NCBI RefSeq assembly: GCF_009870125.1
Contig: NC_046683.1
Location: 43,849,869 to 43,913,868, forward strand
Origin: Drosophila pseudoobscura
Lineage: Eukaryota; Arthropoda; Insecta; Diptera; Drosophilidae
Direction: 5' to 3'
Length of the DNA stretch: 64,000 nucleotides
Part shown: positions 45,517-56,153 of the stretch, in pieces
Layout: every line of letters begins with the position of its first letter
How positions within the stretch are numbered: position 1 is the first letter of the stretch
Made by a program: the position numbers and the translations under genes
The notes under the pieces: model-generated
Databases searched by the model: none
What the model saw: the letters and a program-made list of their open reading frames with translations, nothing else
Told to the model about the DNA's origin: nothing

Positions 45517-47384
45517 ATGACATTGATTGGACATATAATTTTTCTGCTGTTGTTGCAGTCCAGTGTACTGCTCGCCTGGCAGGACTACAAGGACTACCAG
45601 GTCTATGAGCTGACACCGCGGGATAGTAGCGAAGAGAGCCTACTGCGAAAGTTGGCCAGGGAGAAGCCGCAATGGGATTTTCTTGGTCCCATTCGCTGGC
45701 ACAACGAGAGCACGGTTCGGGTCATGCTGCCCCCCGAGGAAGCCTCCAGTTTGGTCAGTCTCTTCGACAGCCACCAACTGAGATATCGACTGCTGATCAA
45801 GGATCTGTCTCCACTGGTGCAGGCCCAACGTGCGGAGAATCTGCGCAGCAAGCAGCGCCTCCAACTGCCCCACATCGATGTGCTGGCGGCCTTCTACACC
45901 CACGCCGAGATCAATGCCTATCTGGACAGCCTGCCCGAGCGGTATCCCAAGAGGGCCCAGGTCAAGCAGTTTGGATGGAGCTACGAGCGTCGTCCCCTCA
46001 AAGTGCTGACGATCAGCAACGGGGATGGACGTCGAAATAAGCCGGTGATCCTCATCGATGGCACTGTCCATGCGCGCGAGTGGATCTCACCCTCGATGGC
46101 CCTGTACATTATCCAGCAGCTTCTAGACAACTATGAGGGGAATCAGGAACTGTTGCAGGACTACGACTGGGTCATTATGCCTGTGGTCAATGCGGATGGG
46201 TACGAGTACACCCACTCGGAGTCGCGCTACTGGCGCAAGACAAGGAAGCCCACCACCGATCCGGATTGTGTGGGCACGGATATCAATCGAAACTTTGCCC
46301 ACGAATGGGGACACGATGCGGGCTCTTCGTCGGATCCCTGCGAGGATATCTACCGTGGCGAGCGTCCCTTCGATCAGCCCGAGTCGCAGGTTCTGCGGGA
46401 TATTCTCCTGCAGTACAGCCCGCGTCTCAAGTGGTATCTGTCGCTCCACTCCTACGGCAACTATTTTCTTTTGCCCTGGGGATACACGAAGTAAGTAAAA
46501 TGCATTAGCATTTTAAGGTAGAACGCCGCGCTAAAAGTTGAATCTCAGCACCAGATTTACGGATTCAAACAGATATTCTTGATAAGATCCCTCTGGAAAA
46601 GGTTCATGACCAGAATACGAGTCCTCGTCCCAGGATTCCTCATCCCATCCTAAACGGAAGTTTCTATTTACCGTTTACCGTCACTTGATTGCCGTATGTT
46701 CAGGATACCCTCACTGTAATAGTCCTCTGTCTGAAGAGCAGCTCCAAGTCGATTGGGAATCGCAGAGAAGCCGAGTGCTGCAACAATTAGGAACAACAAC
46801 AATAAAGGATATACTCTCTTTATAAAGACCCCTGGGTTGCCTCAAGACTACGTAATACAACATTCTCGGGTTACAATGTGTTAGAGCACACATGGGATTT
46901 ATGGGACATGTCGAGATAATGAATACATATGAATCATATGAATATTAGAAAACCGTTGGACACTCCTCACTTTGTATTGCAATAAGAAACAAAGATGTGG
47001 CCTACATTGGAGTATTGGAGTAAATGGAGTAATAGTTATATTGCTATTATTATATTATCCTTCTTATTCCTTTCTAGCAATTTACCTGAGAACTATCAGG
47101 ACATGATGGACGTGGCCGAAGCTGGAGCCTTCGCGATTGTCCATTCCACCAACGGCATCTATAGTTATGGCAGCACCTACTATGTCCTGTATCCCACCTC
47201 GGGCGATACGGCGGACTACGCACTGGGCGTGGCCAATGCTACAGTGGCCATGACCATGGAGCTGCCTGCCGGCGGATTCTCCGGCTTCGATCCCTGGGTC
47301 TCGCACATCGAGCGCCTGGTCACGGAAAGTTGGGTGGGCGTGCGTGCCATGGCCGCGGAGGTGATAAGGCGCTACCCATCATAG
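45517..47384 (+). CDS. Secreted M14 procarboxypeptidase, CPA-like specificity, first intron lost
   Basis: Two exons, 45517-46490 and 47078-47384, joined in phase 2 (426 aa). Signal peptide MTLIGHIIFLLLLQSSVLLA, then the propeptide (YQVYELTPRDSSEE to about residue 115) and the catalytic domain. His185 and Glu188 (VHAREW) and the His of LSLHSYGNY bind zinc. YWRKTRK, DINRNF, VLYPTSG (Tyr248) and TMELPAGG (Glu270) complete the site. Position 255 aligns with Ala (SGDTAD), so it should prefer hydrophobic C-termini, unlike its CPB-like neighbours. The intron after the signal peptide that the other four secreted members have is absent, while the 3' phase-2 intron is kept. That intron is longer here (587 bp) and holds a candidate nested gene on the opposite strand. 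Confidence 0.93.
46531..46828 (-). CDS. Candidate nested secreted-peptide gene on the opposite strand (5' end unresolved)
   Basis: Two exonic blocks lie inside the host gene's last intron: a 5' block from at most 46840 down to 46709, and 46649-46531 ending in TAG. They are separated by a 59-bp intron (46708-46650) with GTATCC donor and CCGTTTAG acceptor, phase 1. The joined frame has a hydrophobic leader (PLLLLFLIVAALGFSA), then an acidic aromatic-rich tail including YYSEGWDEESWDED, and ends VLRFNF. This is a signal peptide plus short secreted product. No ATG lies in frame between the upstream stop and the leader, so a further 5' exon is needed or the gene is decayed. A TATAAAG (minus strand, about 46825-46819) lies at the leader's start. 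No family recognised. Confidence 0.4.
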
Positions 47385-47569
47385 TTTGAAGATCGTAAAT
47401 AAAGAGATATTAAAGTCGAATTGCGCCAGCTCTGATCTGTGTGTGCGATCGGACGAGCTTTCTATTATTTATTGATGCGCAAACCGATTAGATAGGGAGA
47501 CGGTTGGCTCTGGCGGGCGGGTATTTATGCGGGTATGCACGGCACGCGGTCGCTTAGTCGCTTAGTTAT

Positions 47570-48963
47570 ATGACGATGACGAACCTCTTGGGTCTGCTTG
47601 TTCTCTTGCTGGGAGGTTTGGCTCTGGTGGCCGCCGATCAAGGCTATGAAGGGTAAGGAAAGAATGGACCTGTGTCCACTGGTTGGTAATCGATGGAGAT
47701 CCTTATAGCTACCGCATCTACGAAGTGACACCACAAAATGCTGTCCAAGGAAAACTCCTGCACCAGCTCAGTCTGGAGGGATTCGACTTTCTTAGCGAGA
47801 GCCGTCTGCCGGGTAGGCCATCGCGGGTAATCGTCAGTCCCGCTCAGCTGGAGACCTTTGAGACGGTGCTCCGAGGCCAGAAGCTGGCCCACACCCTCGT
47901 CAATGACAACCTGGGCGCCTCAATAGCCAAGGAGTTTGCTTTGCGCCAACTGCAGCGCCGCCTCAGCCCTATCACGGGCAAGGGTCGCCTGAGCACGGAG
48001 CGCTACTACACCCACGAGGAGATCATTAACTACATCGACGATCTGGCCGATCGCTTCCCCAGGCGCGTGTTCGTGAAGACCGTGGGCTGGTCCTTTGAAA
48101 GGCGTGTGCTCAAGACCATCACCATCACCAACGGGGATGGGCGCTCTGGCAAGAAGGTGATCTTCATGGACGGTGGCTTCCATGCCCGCGAGTGGATATC
48201 CCCGGCGGCGGTGTTGTACGTGATTGATCAACTGGTGGAGCAGTTTGAGCAGAACGCAGATCTCCTAGAAGACTACGACTGGGTTATCTTACCCCTAGTC
48301 AATGCTGATGGCTATGAGCACTCTCAGAGCAGCACCCTGTCCCGTATGTGGCGCAAGACCCGCCAGCCGTACACTTACGCCGGACAGACCTGCTATGGGG
48401 CTGATCCCAACCGCAACTTTGGTTTCCATTGGAACGAGGAGGGTGCCTCCTCCAACCCCTGTGCGGACACGTATGCCGGTCCAACGCCATTCTCCGAGCC
48501 CGAGACCATCGTGGTTCGAGATCTAATGCACTCGCTGGCGGATCGCGGCGTCATGTACCTGACCATCCACTCCTATGGCAACTATATCCTCTACCCTTGG
48601 GGCTGGACCAGGTGGGTATCGAATTCTAGCCTCTTATGGCCTAGTCTTAAAAGTTGATCTTCCAGCGACCTGCCCGACACCTGGGAGGATCTGGATGCAG
48701 TGGCCCGGACTGGCGCCGAGGCCATTAAGGCCGTCACGGGAACTGTCTACACCTATGGCTCCTCCACCAATGTCCTGTACATTGCAGCCGGGGCCAGCGA
48801 CGATTACGGTTTCTATGCGGGCTTCAACATCTCCATCACCATGGAGCTGACGGGCGCTGGCAGCATCGGCTTCAATCCCCCAGTCACGCGCATCGACGAG
48901 TTCGTGACCGAGACTTGGATCGGCATTCGTGCCATGGCCGAGAAGCTCATCGAGATTTACTAG
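47570..48963 (+). CDS. Secreted M14 procarboxypeptidase (CPB-like)
   Basis: Three exons, 47570-47652, 47709-48611 and 48666-48963, all phase-2 joins (427 aa). The signal peptide MTMTNLLGLLVLLLGGLALVAADQ ends near the first intron, at the shared GYEG motif. The propeptide (YRIYEVTPQNAVQG) leads to a junction around KGRLSTERYYTHEEI. Zinc ligands are His186 and Glu189 (FHAREW) and the His of LTIHSYGNY. MWRKTRQ, DPNRNFGFHWNEEGA, NVLYIAAG (Tyr248) and ITMELTG (Glu270) are present. Asp at position 255 (GASDDY) predicts cleavage of C-terminal Lys/Arg. The protein is very similar to the next gene along, indicating a fairly recent tandem duplication. Expected in the midgut lumen, acting after trypsins. 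Confidence 0.95.
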
Positions 48964-49666
48964 AAGTCCATCAGTTTTGGATACCATTTTTTTTTTATTT
49001 GCTGAATAAAATATATACAAATGTTATCAAAATTTTAGCAAACCGATCACAGAGAAACGGAAAAGACGGGACTGGACAGGAATGGATATTAACGGACCTG
49101 AACAGACACGAACGAACATGCATATGTAGCTCGTACATTTTACTTTCTACATTCTACATTGTGAAACCTCTATGAAGTCTGAAAGTTATCTACATGTCAG
49201 CTCGATGTTAACTACATGAAGGCCTGTTTAAACGGGTCAGCAGTAGTTTGGCAGCATTCGTAGCGGTGGGTGTTGTTGAATGCAACATTTTCGAAGCGTT
49301 ATGTGTTCTGTAATAATGTGCAAAATTCTGATTATATTAGTGACACGGAAACATGCTGCCACGCTGCGCCTGGTAGCTGGTAGTATCAATTTTCGGCTAT
49401 AAAGACTTTAAAGGGGGACTCGTCAAACCAATTCGTGTATTCCGGGTAATATTTCTCAGTGCATTCGATAACACATTAACAATGTTCTGTTCATTTTATT
49501 GTTAACAATCATCATCTCTCATAAAGTTATTTTTTCCTGATTTGAAACCTTTCTCGTTGATTAGGCAATGATAACGATTCAATATACCAGTATGCCAGGC
49601 CGTACGTATACTCTGGCGATATGAAGCTCAGAATTTTATTTCTCCGCGGACTTGCGACGTGGAAAG
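48964..49666. other. Intergenic spacer between tandem carboxypeptidase genes
   Basis: The left end holds the upstream gene's 3' UTR with AATAAA near 49005. CTATAAAG (49398-49405) is a possible TATA box for the next gene but is about 260 bp from its ATG. TTGATTAGGCAATGATAACG (49557-49576) contains a GATAA site of the kind used by gut GATA factors. Confidence 0.45.
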
Positions 49667-51060
49667 ATGGGCGTTTTGTGGATTGTACTCGCTCTCAGCT
49701 GCCTGGGCCTGACGGAGGTCCAGTCCAACAAATACGAAGGGTAGGACACTTGAAGAATACTCTTCATTCTCATGGATATCCTAAAACTTTACAGATTCGT
49801 TTAGGTTCAAGATCTATGAGGTCCAAACGAAAGCCCGTTCGGCTGCGATGGATCAGGCCCTGGCTGAGTTAGCCAAGAATGAATCGTACTATGAGGTGTT
49901 CTCGAGCGGCAGTCAGCCGGCACGCATCATGGTCCATCCCGAGGAGCAGGTGAACTTCGTCCAGCTCATGGACGGACACTCCTTGAGCTATAAGGTCCTT
50001 AACAACAACGTGGGTTTCACTCTGCGACGACAGTTTGCTAGGAATCGCATTCTGCGCAACAGGTTCCCCTACACAGGCAACGGGCGACTGGGCACGGAGC
50101 GGTTTTACAGTCACGGAGAGATCAACCAGTTCATTGAGGACTTGGCCGAGAAGCATCCTCGCCGCGTGTTCGTCAAGACCGTGGGAAAGAGCTACGAGAG
50201 GCGCCTCATGAAGACTGTCACGATCACGAACGGGGATGGTCGCCGAAACAAGAACATCATCTTTGTGGATGGCGGGTTCCATGCTCGTGAGTGGATCTCT
50301 CCCGCTGCTGTCGTGTACCTGATCGATGAGCTTGTGAACAATCTGGCCGACAATGCCGATCTGCTGCTGGACTATGACTGGGTCATCTTGCCCGTGGTCA
50401 ACCCGGATGGCTATGAGTATACCCAGCTGTCGGAGGAAACGCGCATGTGGCGCAAGACACGCAAGCCGAGCAGCCCCGACTGCATTGGCACGGATCCAAA
50501 CCGCAACTTTGACTTCCACTGGAACGAGGAGGGAGCCTCCGAGGATCCTTGCGCCCAGACCTACGCAGGTTCGAAGGCGTTCTCGGAGCCGGAGGCCGTG
50601 GTGGTGAGCGACCTCATCCACAGCTATGCCGATCGCGGTAAAATGTATCTCACCCTGCATTCCTTTGGACCCTACATCCTCTACCCATGGGGCTGGAGCT
50701 CGTAAGTTCATCTCCGGTTGCAGTCTTAGAATATCTTAATTTTCTGTTCTTCATAGGGACCTGCCGGACACTGTTGATGATCTGCACGAGGTAGCCAAGG
50801 CAGGCTTCGATGCCATTCTCGAGGCCACGGGCACCCTCTACGAAATCGGTTCGTCCACCAACGTTCTGTACGTGGCTGCTGGGGCCAGCGATGATTATGC
50901 CTTCAATGCAGGCTTCCCCATATCGTTCACCATGGAACTGCCGCCCGGCGGCACTGGCTTCGATCCACCAGCCTCAGCCATCGATGATATGGTCAAGGAG
51001 ACCTGGGTTGGTATTGCGGCCATGGCTCGCAAGGTGGTTCAAAAGTATCCGCTGGCATAA
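49667..51060 (+). CDS. Secreted M14 procarboxypeptidase (CPB-like)
   Basis: Three exons, 49667-49740, 49805-50701 and 50757-51060 (424 aa), with the same two phase-2 intron positions as its left neighbour. The chosen start gives MGVLWIVLALSCLGLTEVQS, a clean signal peptide; an upstream ATG at 49621 is out of frame. The propeptide begins FKIYEVQTKARSAAM. Zinc ligands are His184 and Glu187 (FHAREW) and the His in LTLHSFGPY. MWRKTRKPSSP, DPNRNFDFHWNEEGA, NVLYVAAG and FTMELPPGG are intact. Asp at position 255 (GASDDY) predicts basic specificity. It is convergent with the last family member and probably arose by tandem duplication with 47570-48963. Confidence 0.95.
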
Positions 51061-51621
51061 TGCTCTGAACATGCTCTCAATAATAAATTCATTTAGGAAT
51101 AGTTTCAGGTTATCAGATATAACCATAATAAAAGCTGCAGCAATATCAGATCTGGGTCGATAAAATACTAGAACTTCATACCTCGCGGACATTCCCAGTT
51201 AGCCCCAGATAGCCATGTTATTGCTATGTTACCCCTTATCGGCCACTATCTGGAATCTATGCCACCAATATCTATTCTATTTCCAGTGATAGCCATCAGA
51301 GCTGATCGTGAGGGTTAATTTGTCCATTTTTGAGGAACTTTGATAAGCCAGGCCACTACGGCAGAACGGGAGGCTATGCCACTTGACTTAGGAGGGCACT
51401 CCATGATCTCAATTAGCAGACAGCTGCGATAGCTGCGGCTAGAGTCGAGTGGCTCACCTCAAATAAAGCCTGTGTGTCAATGCCACAACTCGAGCGCGAC
51501 ACGCCCGAACAACTCCCAATCGCCCAGTGGGGCGCCCCTGGGACGGAAACGGAATTCGAAATGAGGCCCGAAAGTGAGTAGGGGGATTGGGGAATATCGG
51601 CGGGCGTTTTATTGCACTCGT
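51061..51621. other. Convergent 3' region between two carboxypeptidase genes
   Basis: Contains AATAAA-type signals for the rightward gene (near 51080 and 51130). The segment 51190-51310 has several GATAGCC/TAGCCA repeats. No gene is seen. Confidence 0.55.
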
Positions 51622-53010
51622 TTAGTAGTTTTCGACGACCTTTTGGGCCATGGCCTTGATGCCCGTCCAGGTCTCGTCGACGTAGGGCAGGATCTGGGCA
51701 GTGGTGGGATTGAAGCCGGTGCCGCCAGCAGGCAGCTCCATGGTGATGGAGATGGGGAACTCGGCCACCGCGAAGGCGTAGTCATCACTGCCGCCAGCAG
51801 CAGCGTACAGGACATTGGTGGAGCTGCCCACAGTGTACTTGGTTCCAGTGGAAGCCTTGATGGCGGCTGCTCCAGCCTGGGCCACATTATCGATGTCGCG
51901 CCAGCTGGCGGGCAGAGCGCTAGAGAAAATGGGGATGCGGTTTAATTTTTGCGGCGAGCTGATCTCTCACGCCATCACTTACGAGGTCCAGCCATAGGGA
52001 TAGAGCAGATAGTTGCCGTACGAGTGGAGGGTAAGATAGAACTTGCCACGACCCTTCAGGTTGAGCAACAGATCGCGCACCAGTTGAGTCTCCGGCTCGG
52101 AGAAGGCGGTCTGTCCCTTGAAGGTGTCGTCACAGGAGTAGCTCGAGGCGCCCACCTCGCCCCAGTGGTAATCGAAGTTGCGGTTGGCATCGGTGCCGTA
52201 GCAGGAAGCGCTAGCGGGCTTGCGGGTCTTGCGCCACATGCGGGTGCTGGTGTGAGTGTACTCGTAGCCATCGGGATTCACCACTGGAAGGATGACCCAG
52301 TCGTAGTTCTTCAGGAGAGCCGAGTTGGCGGCAAAGTTCTCCACCAGCTGGTGGATCACGTACAGAGCACCGGCGTGGGCGATCCACTCACGGGCATGGA
52401 TGCCGGCATCCAGGAAGATCACGCTCTTGCCGGTCTTGCCATCGCCGTTGCTGATGGTGATCGTCTTGATGTCGCGGTTCTCGTACGACTTGCCGGCCAC
52501 CTGGACGGACACACGGCTGGGATAGGCCGCGGCGAGCTCGTCCAGATAGGCATTGATCTCGGAGTGGCGGTGGAAGGCCGAGAAGCTGATGCTGCGCGCG
52601 GTAGAACGCTGGGCCATGAGACGCTGGCTCTGGTTCTCCAACTGCTCCTGCCTGAGGGACACGCCCAGATCCTGGTCGACCACTGAGTACTCAACGCCGA
52701 ACTTCTGCAGCAGCTGCTCGAAGCCGACCTGGTCCTTTGGCTGCACCATCACGCGGCTGGCAGCCTCCAGAGAGCGTGGCAAGTCGAAGAAATCCAAGTC
52801 CGCATTTCGGGACAGCCGCAGCAGCAGCTCCTTCTCGAACACGGTGCGCGTATTGATGTCGTAGATCTTGTAACTATGGATGATCCGCTACCGTCACTCA
52901 TCTGGTACTACACCAGTCCATCCTCCCTCCCATCTTACTCACCCATCGTAGCTGTCTGCTGCCAAGGCAGTGCCGCACAGCAGCAGCAGGAAAGCGAAAG
53001 ACTTAAGCAT
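51622..53010 (-). CDS. Secreted M14 procarboxypeptidase (CPB-like)
   Basis: Three exons, 53010-52943, 52873-51983 and 51919-51622 (418 aa), with phase-2 introns at the family positions. Signal peptide MLKSFAFLLLLCGTALAADS, then the YDG junction that corresponds to YEG in its relatives. The propeptide starts YKIYDINTRTVFEKELL. Zinc ligands are His182 and Glu185 (IHAREW) and the His of LTLHSYGNY. MWRKTRKPASA, DANRNFDYHWGEVGA, NVLYAAAG (Tyr248) and ITMELPAGG (Glu270) are present. Asp at position 255 (GGSDDY) predicts basic specificity. A TATA box and short 5' UTR lie upstream (53079-53087). Strong core promoter and GC-rich coding bias suggest high expression, fitting a gut digestive enzyme. Confidence 0.96.
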
Positions 53011-53078
53011 TTTGTCGGCTCCGTTCCGTTGGCTTCTGGCACGGGGCGTCTATTGAGTTGTACAACCAACTGTCGCTA

Positions 53079-53087
53079 CTTTATATA
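53079..53087 (-). promoter_or_regulatory. TATA box of the leftward carboxypeptidase gene
   Basis: TATATAAAG on the minus strand, about 70 bp before the ATG. A plausible start site near 53,050 leaves a 5' UTR of about 40 nt. Further upstream, CTTATCGC (53151-53158; GATAAG on the minus strand) and CTATCG sites fit GATA-factor control of midgut genes. Confidence 0.7.
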
Positions 53088-55905
53088 GGCATCTATTGCT
53101 ACCACTTCTCGCCCATGGCGCTCAATGGTAGAGTATTCGACAGCTATCGTCTTATCGCGGCGAAGGCGATGCGCGTTGAAGAATTTGTTCCACACAGACC
53201 ACAGTTATCAGTGCTATCAATGGGTGGATGGCTGATTTTCTGGTGGGGCTACGTTTCTAGTATTGTTGTTGTTCCTGTCAAAAGCTTGGGCAATTCATTG
53301 GAAAATCTCTCAAAATTTACAGTCAATGACAAGGTGGCTGACAGTTCAACTCTAAGTTAATGCCCTGCCCTGGTCTCGGGGCTTTACTCTTCTGCTCTTT
53401 GACGTTGAAGCAAATGAATTTCTGGTAAGTACTCAAGTACTAATAAGCGATTGGATTCGATGGAAACTGAATCGATCAAGTGTTTACACATTTTACAGGA
53501 CAATGGGTGATACGAAAACTAAATATGTCAAGCCTATTTGCGGTTCACTTTATTTGCGATAAGAACTGCATTTCACTGTGAACACAGTGAACAACTTTCC
53601 CCATCAAGGACTTTTAAATCAAATTTTCTATTTGTCATTCAGCCATCGATATCTGCTATTTCTGGCCGGCCATTCCAAAAGAGTGACTCGTAAATTTTGG
53701 TCTTCTGGCTTTACGCAATAGCTCTTCTGATTTATATGCTGCTTTTGGCCTCGGTCTCTGGCCCCAGTTCTTGTGGCCGAACGAACAGTCAGTATCTCTC
53801 TCTGGCCGTCTAGGTCTCCGTCACCGTCTCTGTTTCAGTTATTTGATTGTTGGCAAAACGCGGCTTTATCAGCACGTTCTGTGTGTGGCAGTGCACCAAG
53901 AAAAAAGTTTCCACTTTAAAACAATGAAAACTCTGTATATGTATGTAGGTCCTGCAAAATGAATATCTAACAAAAGAAAAACGAAAAAGAACGTCTGAAA
54001 CAGACAGCAACTAAAAAACTCACACTCTTCTGCCGCGCACACGAAATATATTTGAAAATTTATTGCATTTCATGAGTTTTTCCATATTTGTCTGCATTTG
54101 TAGGCAGAGTTTTGGTCGGAAAACTTTTGGCTGCTGCTGCTGCTGCTGCTTTTGCTCCCCAAACATGAACCACAACAAAAACGAGGAAGTTGCTTACTTA
54201 AAACTGACAATGAGCGCATGGAAATGACAAAAAACAGTACGGAAACTGTTGGCTCGTAATTTTGAACGGCCCATTGGAGGCGACAGGCTACCGAACTGTA
54301 CGATTGCGAGTGTGTATATGGAACCACCACAGCCACTTCCCTTCATCCAACAGGACCCCACCCCAAGCCCAAACCCCACTGTGGAAGAGTTTTCATATTC
54401 CCTATGGAGATGAAAGGGTATATTGGGATAATAATTGAATTGGAATTCGATTACTCTTCGGTTAATTGAAGGAAAACCAACATAAAAAGTCGACTTCTTT
54501 TGTCGAAATTCCAACATTTGGGGATCAATCAATTACAATTGAATTGTAATCAATCAGTTTTTTAATATTCAATTGCATCTCCGTTTTGGCGCATAATATT
54601 TCTACAATTCGATTTCCATTCCATTCTAGATTCGATTTTTAAAGTTATAAAAGTTACAGGCCATCGACAGAGAAGTGTATGGTCCTATTTAATGAAAGGG
54701 TATCAACTATTTGCCTATCGGCTTTCTTCTTGAGTTTCTTTTTTTATGCAGTGCATGTGAGTGTCTAGAAAGTGAGCGTAGGGCGAGTGCGTTTGATTCA
54801 CAGTTCTTTTGGCACTCTTTTCCTTTGCCTTTGCCTTTTCTTTTTGGCTTTGGAAAACTTTCACCAAAAGTCTTCCATCTGGCGGACAAAGCGGCATTGT
54901 TAGTCAGAGTTAGTCGTAGTCCTTAGAAAATTAACGCAGATATTCGTTATTTGCCAAGAGATTGATGGCAGTCCAGGGCTTAAAGCACTTTAATTGATAT
55001 GGATAGGGGCACCGTTTTGGTCGAAAATACTTGTAAGTAGTTTTCAAAAATTCATTAGTCTGCCATTTGCAGTAATCCGTGGAAAAGTTGTGCCCCGCTG
55101 TGGATCTTTAATTTTCATTTTGCATAAATTACAATGCTGGCAATGACTAAGCCCTCAAAGGACCTGTTCTCCCCCTCCCCACTATAAAGCCGGGCATGAA
55201 CTTGCGGCTTTTATTGCTCTATTAGATGGTGGAGGAGTAGGCAGAGACAGGGCCGGAAAGTGTTGAGTGTCAAAAACTTGGCCGCAGCCTGCTACGGGTA
55301 AGGGATTGAAACAGGAGCTGGGATTGGGGCTGGGGATGGATTTTAATTAAAATTCATCTTCACATTTAATCAAATCATGGCCACACCCTTCGGGAGGACT
55401 CCTTGGTCTGCCACTGACATCGACACTGGCTTCTAATTAAGTGCGAAAAATCGTTAAATGTAAAATCAAATCGTGCAAAAAGTAATTGGAGAAACTTCGA
55501 CGAAAAGCCGGGGGTAAGCTCTGAGGCGCCACCAAATAGCAGTGAATGGGGTAAATTGTTTTCATTGTTAAGGCCACAGAAACCTGGTTGGGGGTTAAGT
55601 GGGTGGCTGGCTGGTGTCAAATATTTACAATCTATTATGTAATCTCTATGGAAGTGGCTGGTGGTGGGTGGTGTGTGGTGGGCGGAGGGCGGAGGGTTGG
55701 TAAGGCCAGTATTGTGAGCATCCACCGGTTGGCCAATTTTCTTAATTGCCAGCCGGAAATCCACGAGGAATTCAGTGCTTAAATGCGTCTCTCACTCAAG
55801 CTCGGACTCGATTCGCACTTAATTTTAGAAGCCCATCCGCTGCGCCAGATCCCCAGCTGTTTCAGCTTTGTCTCTCCAGCCCCAAGGTCGCACCATAATT
55901 ACGGG
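53088..55905. other. Intergenic, upstream of the carboxypeptidase cluster
   Basis: AT-rich, with a CTG run (54131-54150) and GGTGGTGGG-type repeats (55655-55690). GATA-like sites occur near its left end. No gene recognised. Confidence 0.6.
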
Positions 55906-55913
55906 TATAAAAA
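55906..55913 (+). promoter_or_regulatory. TATA box and initiator of the small secreted-peptide gene
   Basis: TATAAAAA begins 30 bp before the A of an initiator-like GCAGTC (A at 55936). This spacing is ideal for a TATA-Inr promoter and gives a 5' UTR of about 29 nt. Confidence 0.75.
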
Positions 55914-55964
55914 CCCGCCCCACCTCGCTTTTGGCAGTCACTCTACTCCGTGATCTGGCCAAAG

Positions 55965-56153
55965 ATGAAACTCATTCTCGTCGCGCTCTGTCTGATCTCG
56001 CTGCTGCCGTTGCTGTTCGGCTTGGAGATCTCGGATGTGCAACAGGCCCTAGGGATGCCCCAACGAGTTGTCTCTGCGAAGCAGCTGCCTCAGGTTTTAC
56101 AACAGGAGAGGGTCGGGGCACGAAACTTGGACAGCTTGCGGGGCCTGGGATGA
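55965..56153 (+). CDS. Small secreted peptide precursor (62 aa)
   Basis: A single-exon frame starting MKLILVALCLISLLPLLFGL, a textbook signal peptide with likely cleavage near LFG|LE. The remaining 40-odd residues (EISDVQQALGMPQRVV and onward) are polar and Gln/Leu/Arg-rich, with no cysteine, and end NLDSLRGLG. The terminal Gly could be an amidation donor (LRGL-amide), and GAR before NLDS is a possible monobasic cleavage site; both are inferences. Transcription signals are all present and compact: TATA at 55906, initiator at 55936 and AATAAA at 56202-56207. I do not recognise the family; an immune-induced, gut or accessory-gland peptide, or a neuropeptide-like precursor, are all possible. It stands alone in a gene-poor interval. 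Confidence 0.8.
   Translation: MKLILVALCLISLLPLLFGLEISDVQQALGMPQRVVSAKQLPQVLQQERVGARNLDSLRGLG

Noticed and set aside
55950-55964. Five-codon upstream extension of the small peptide gene
   Set aside because: Begins at a non-ATG codon; the ATG at 55965 starts a perfect signal peptide.
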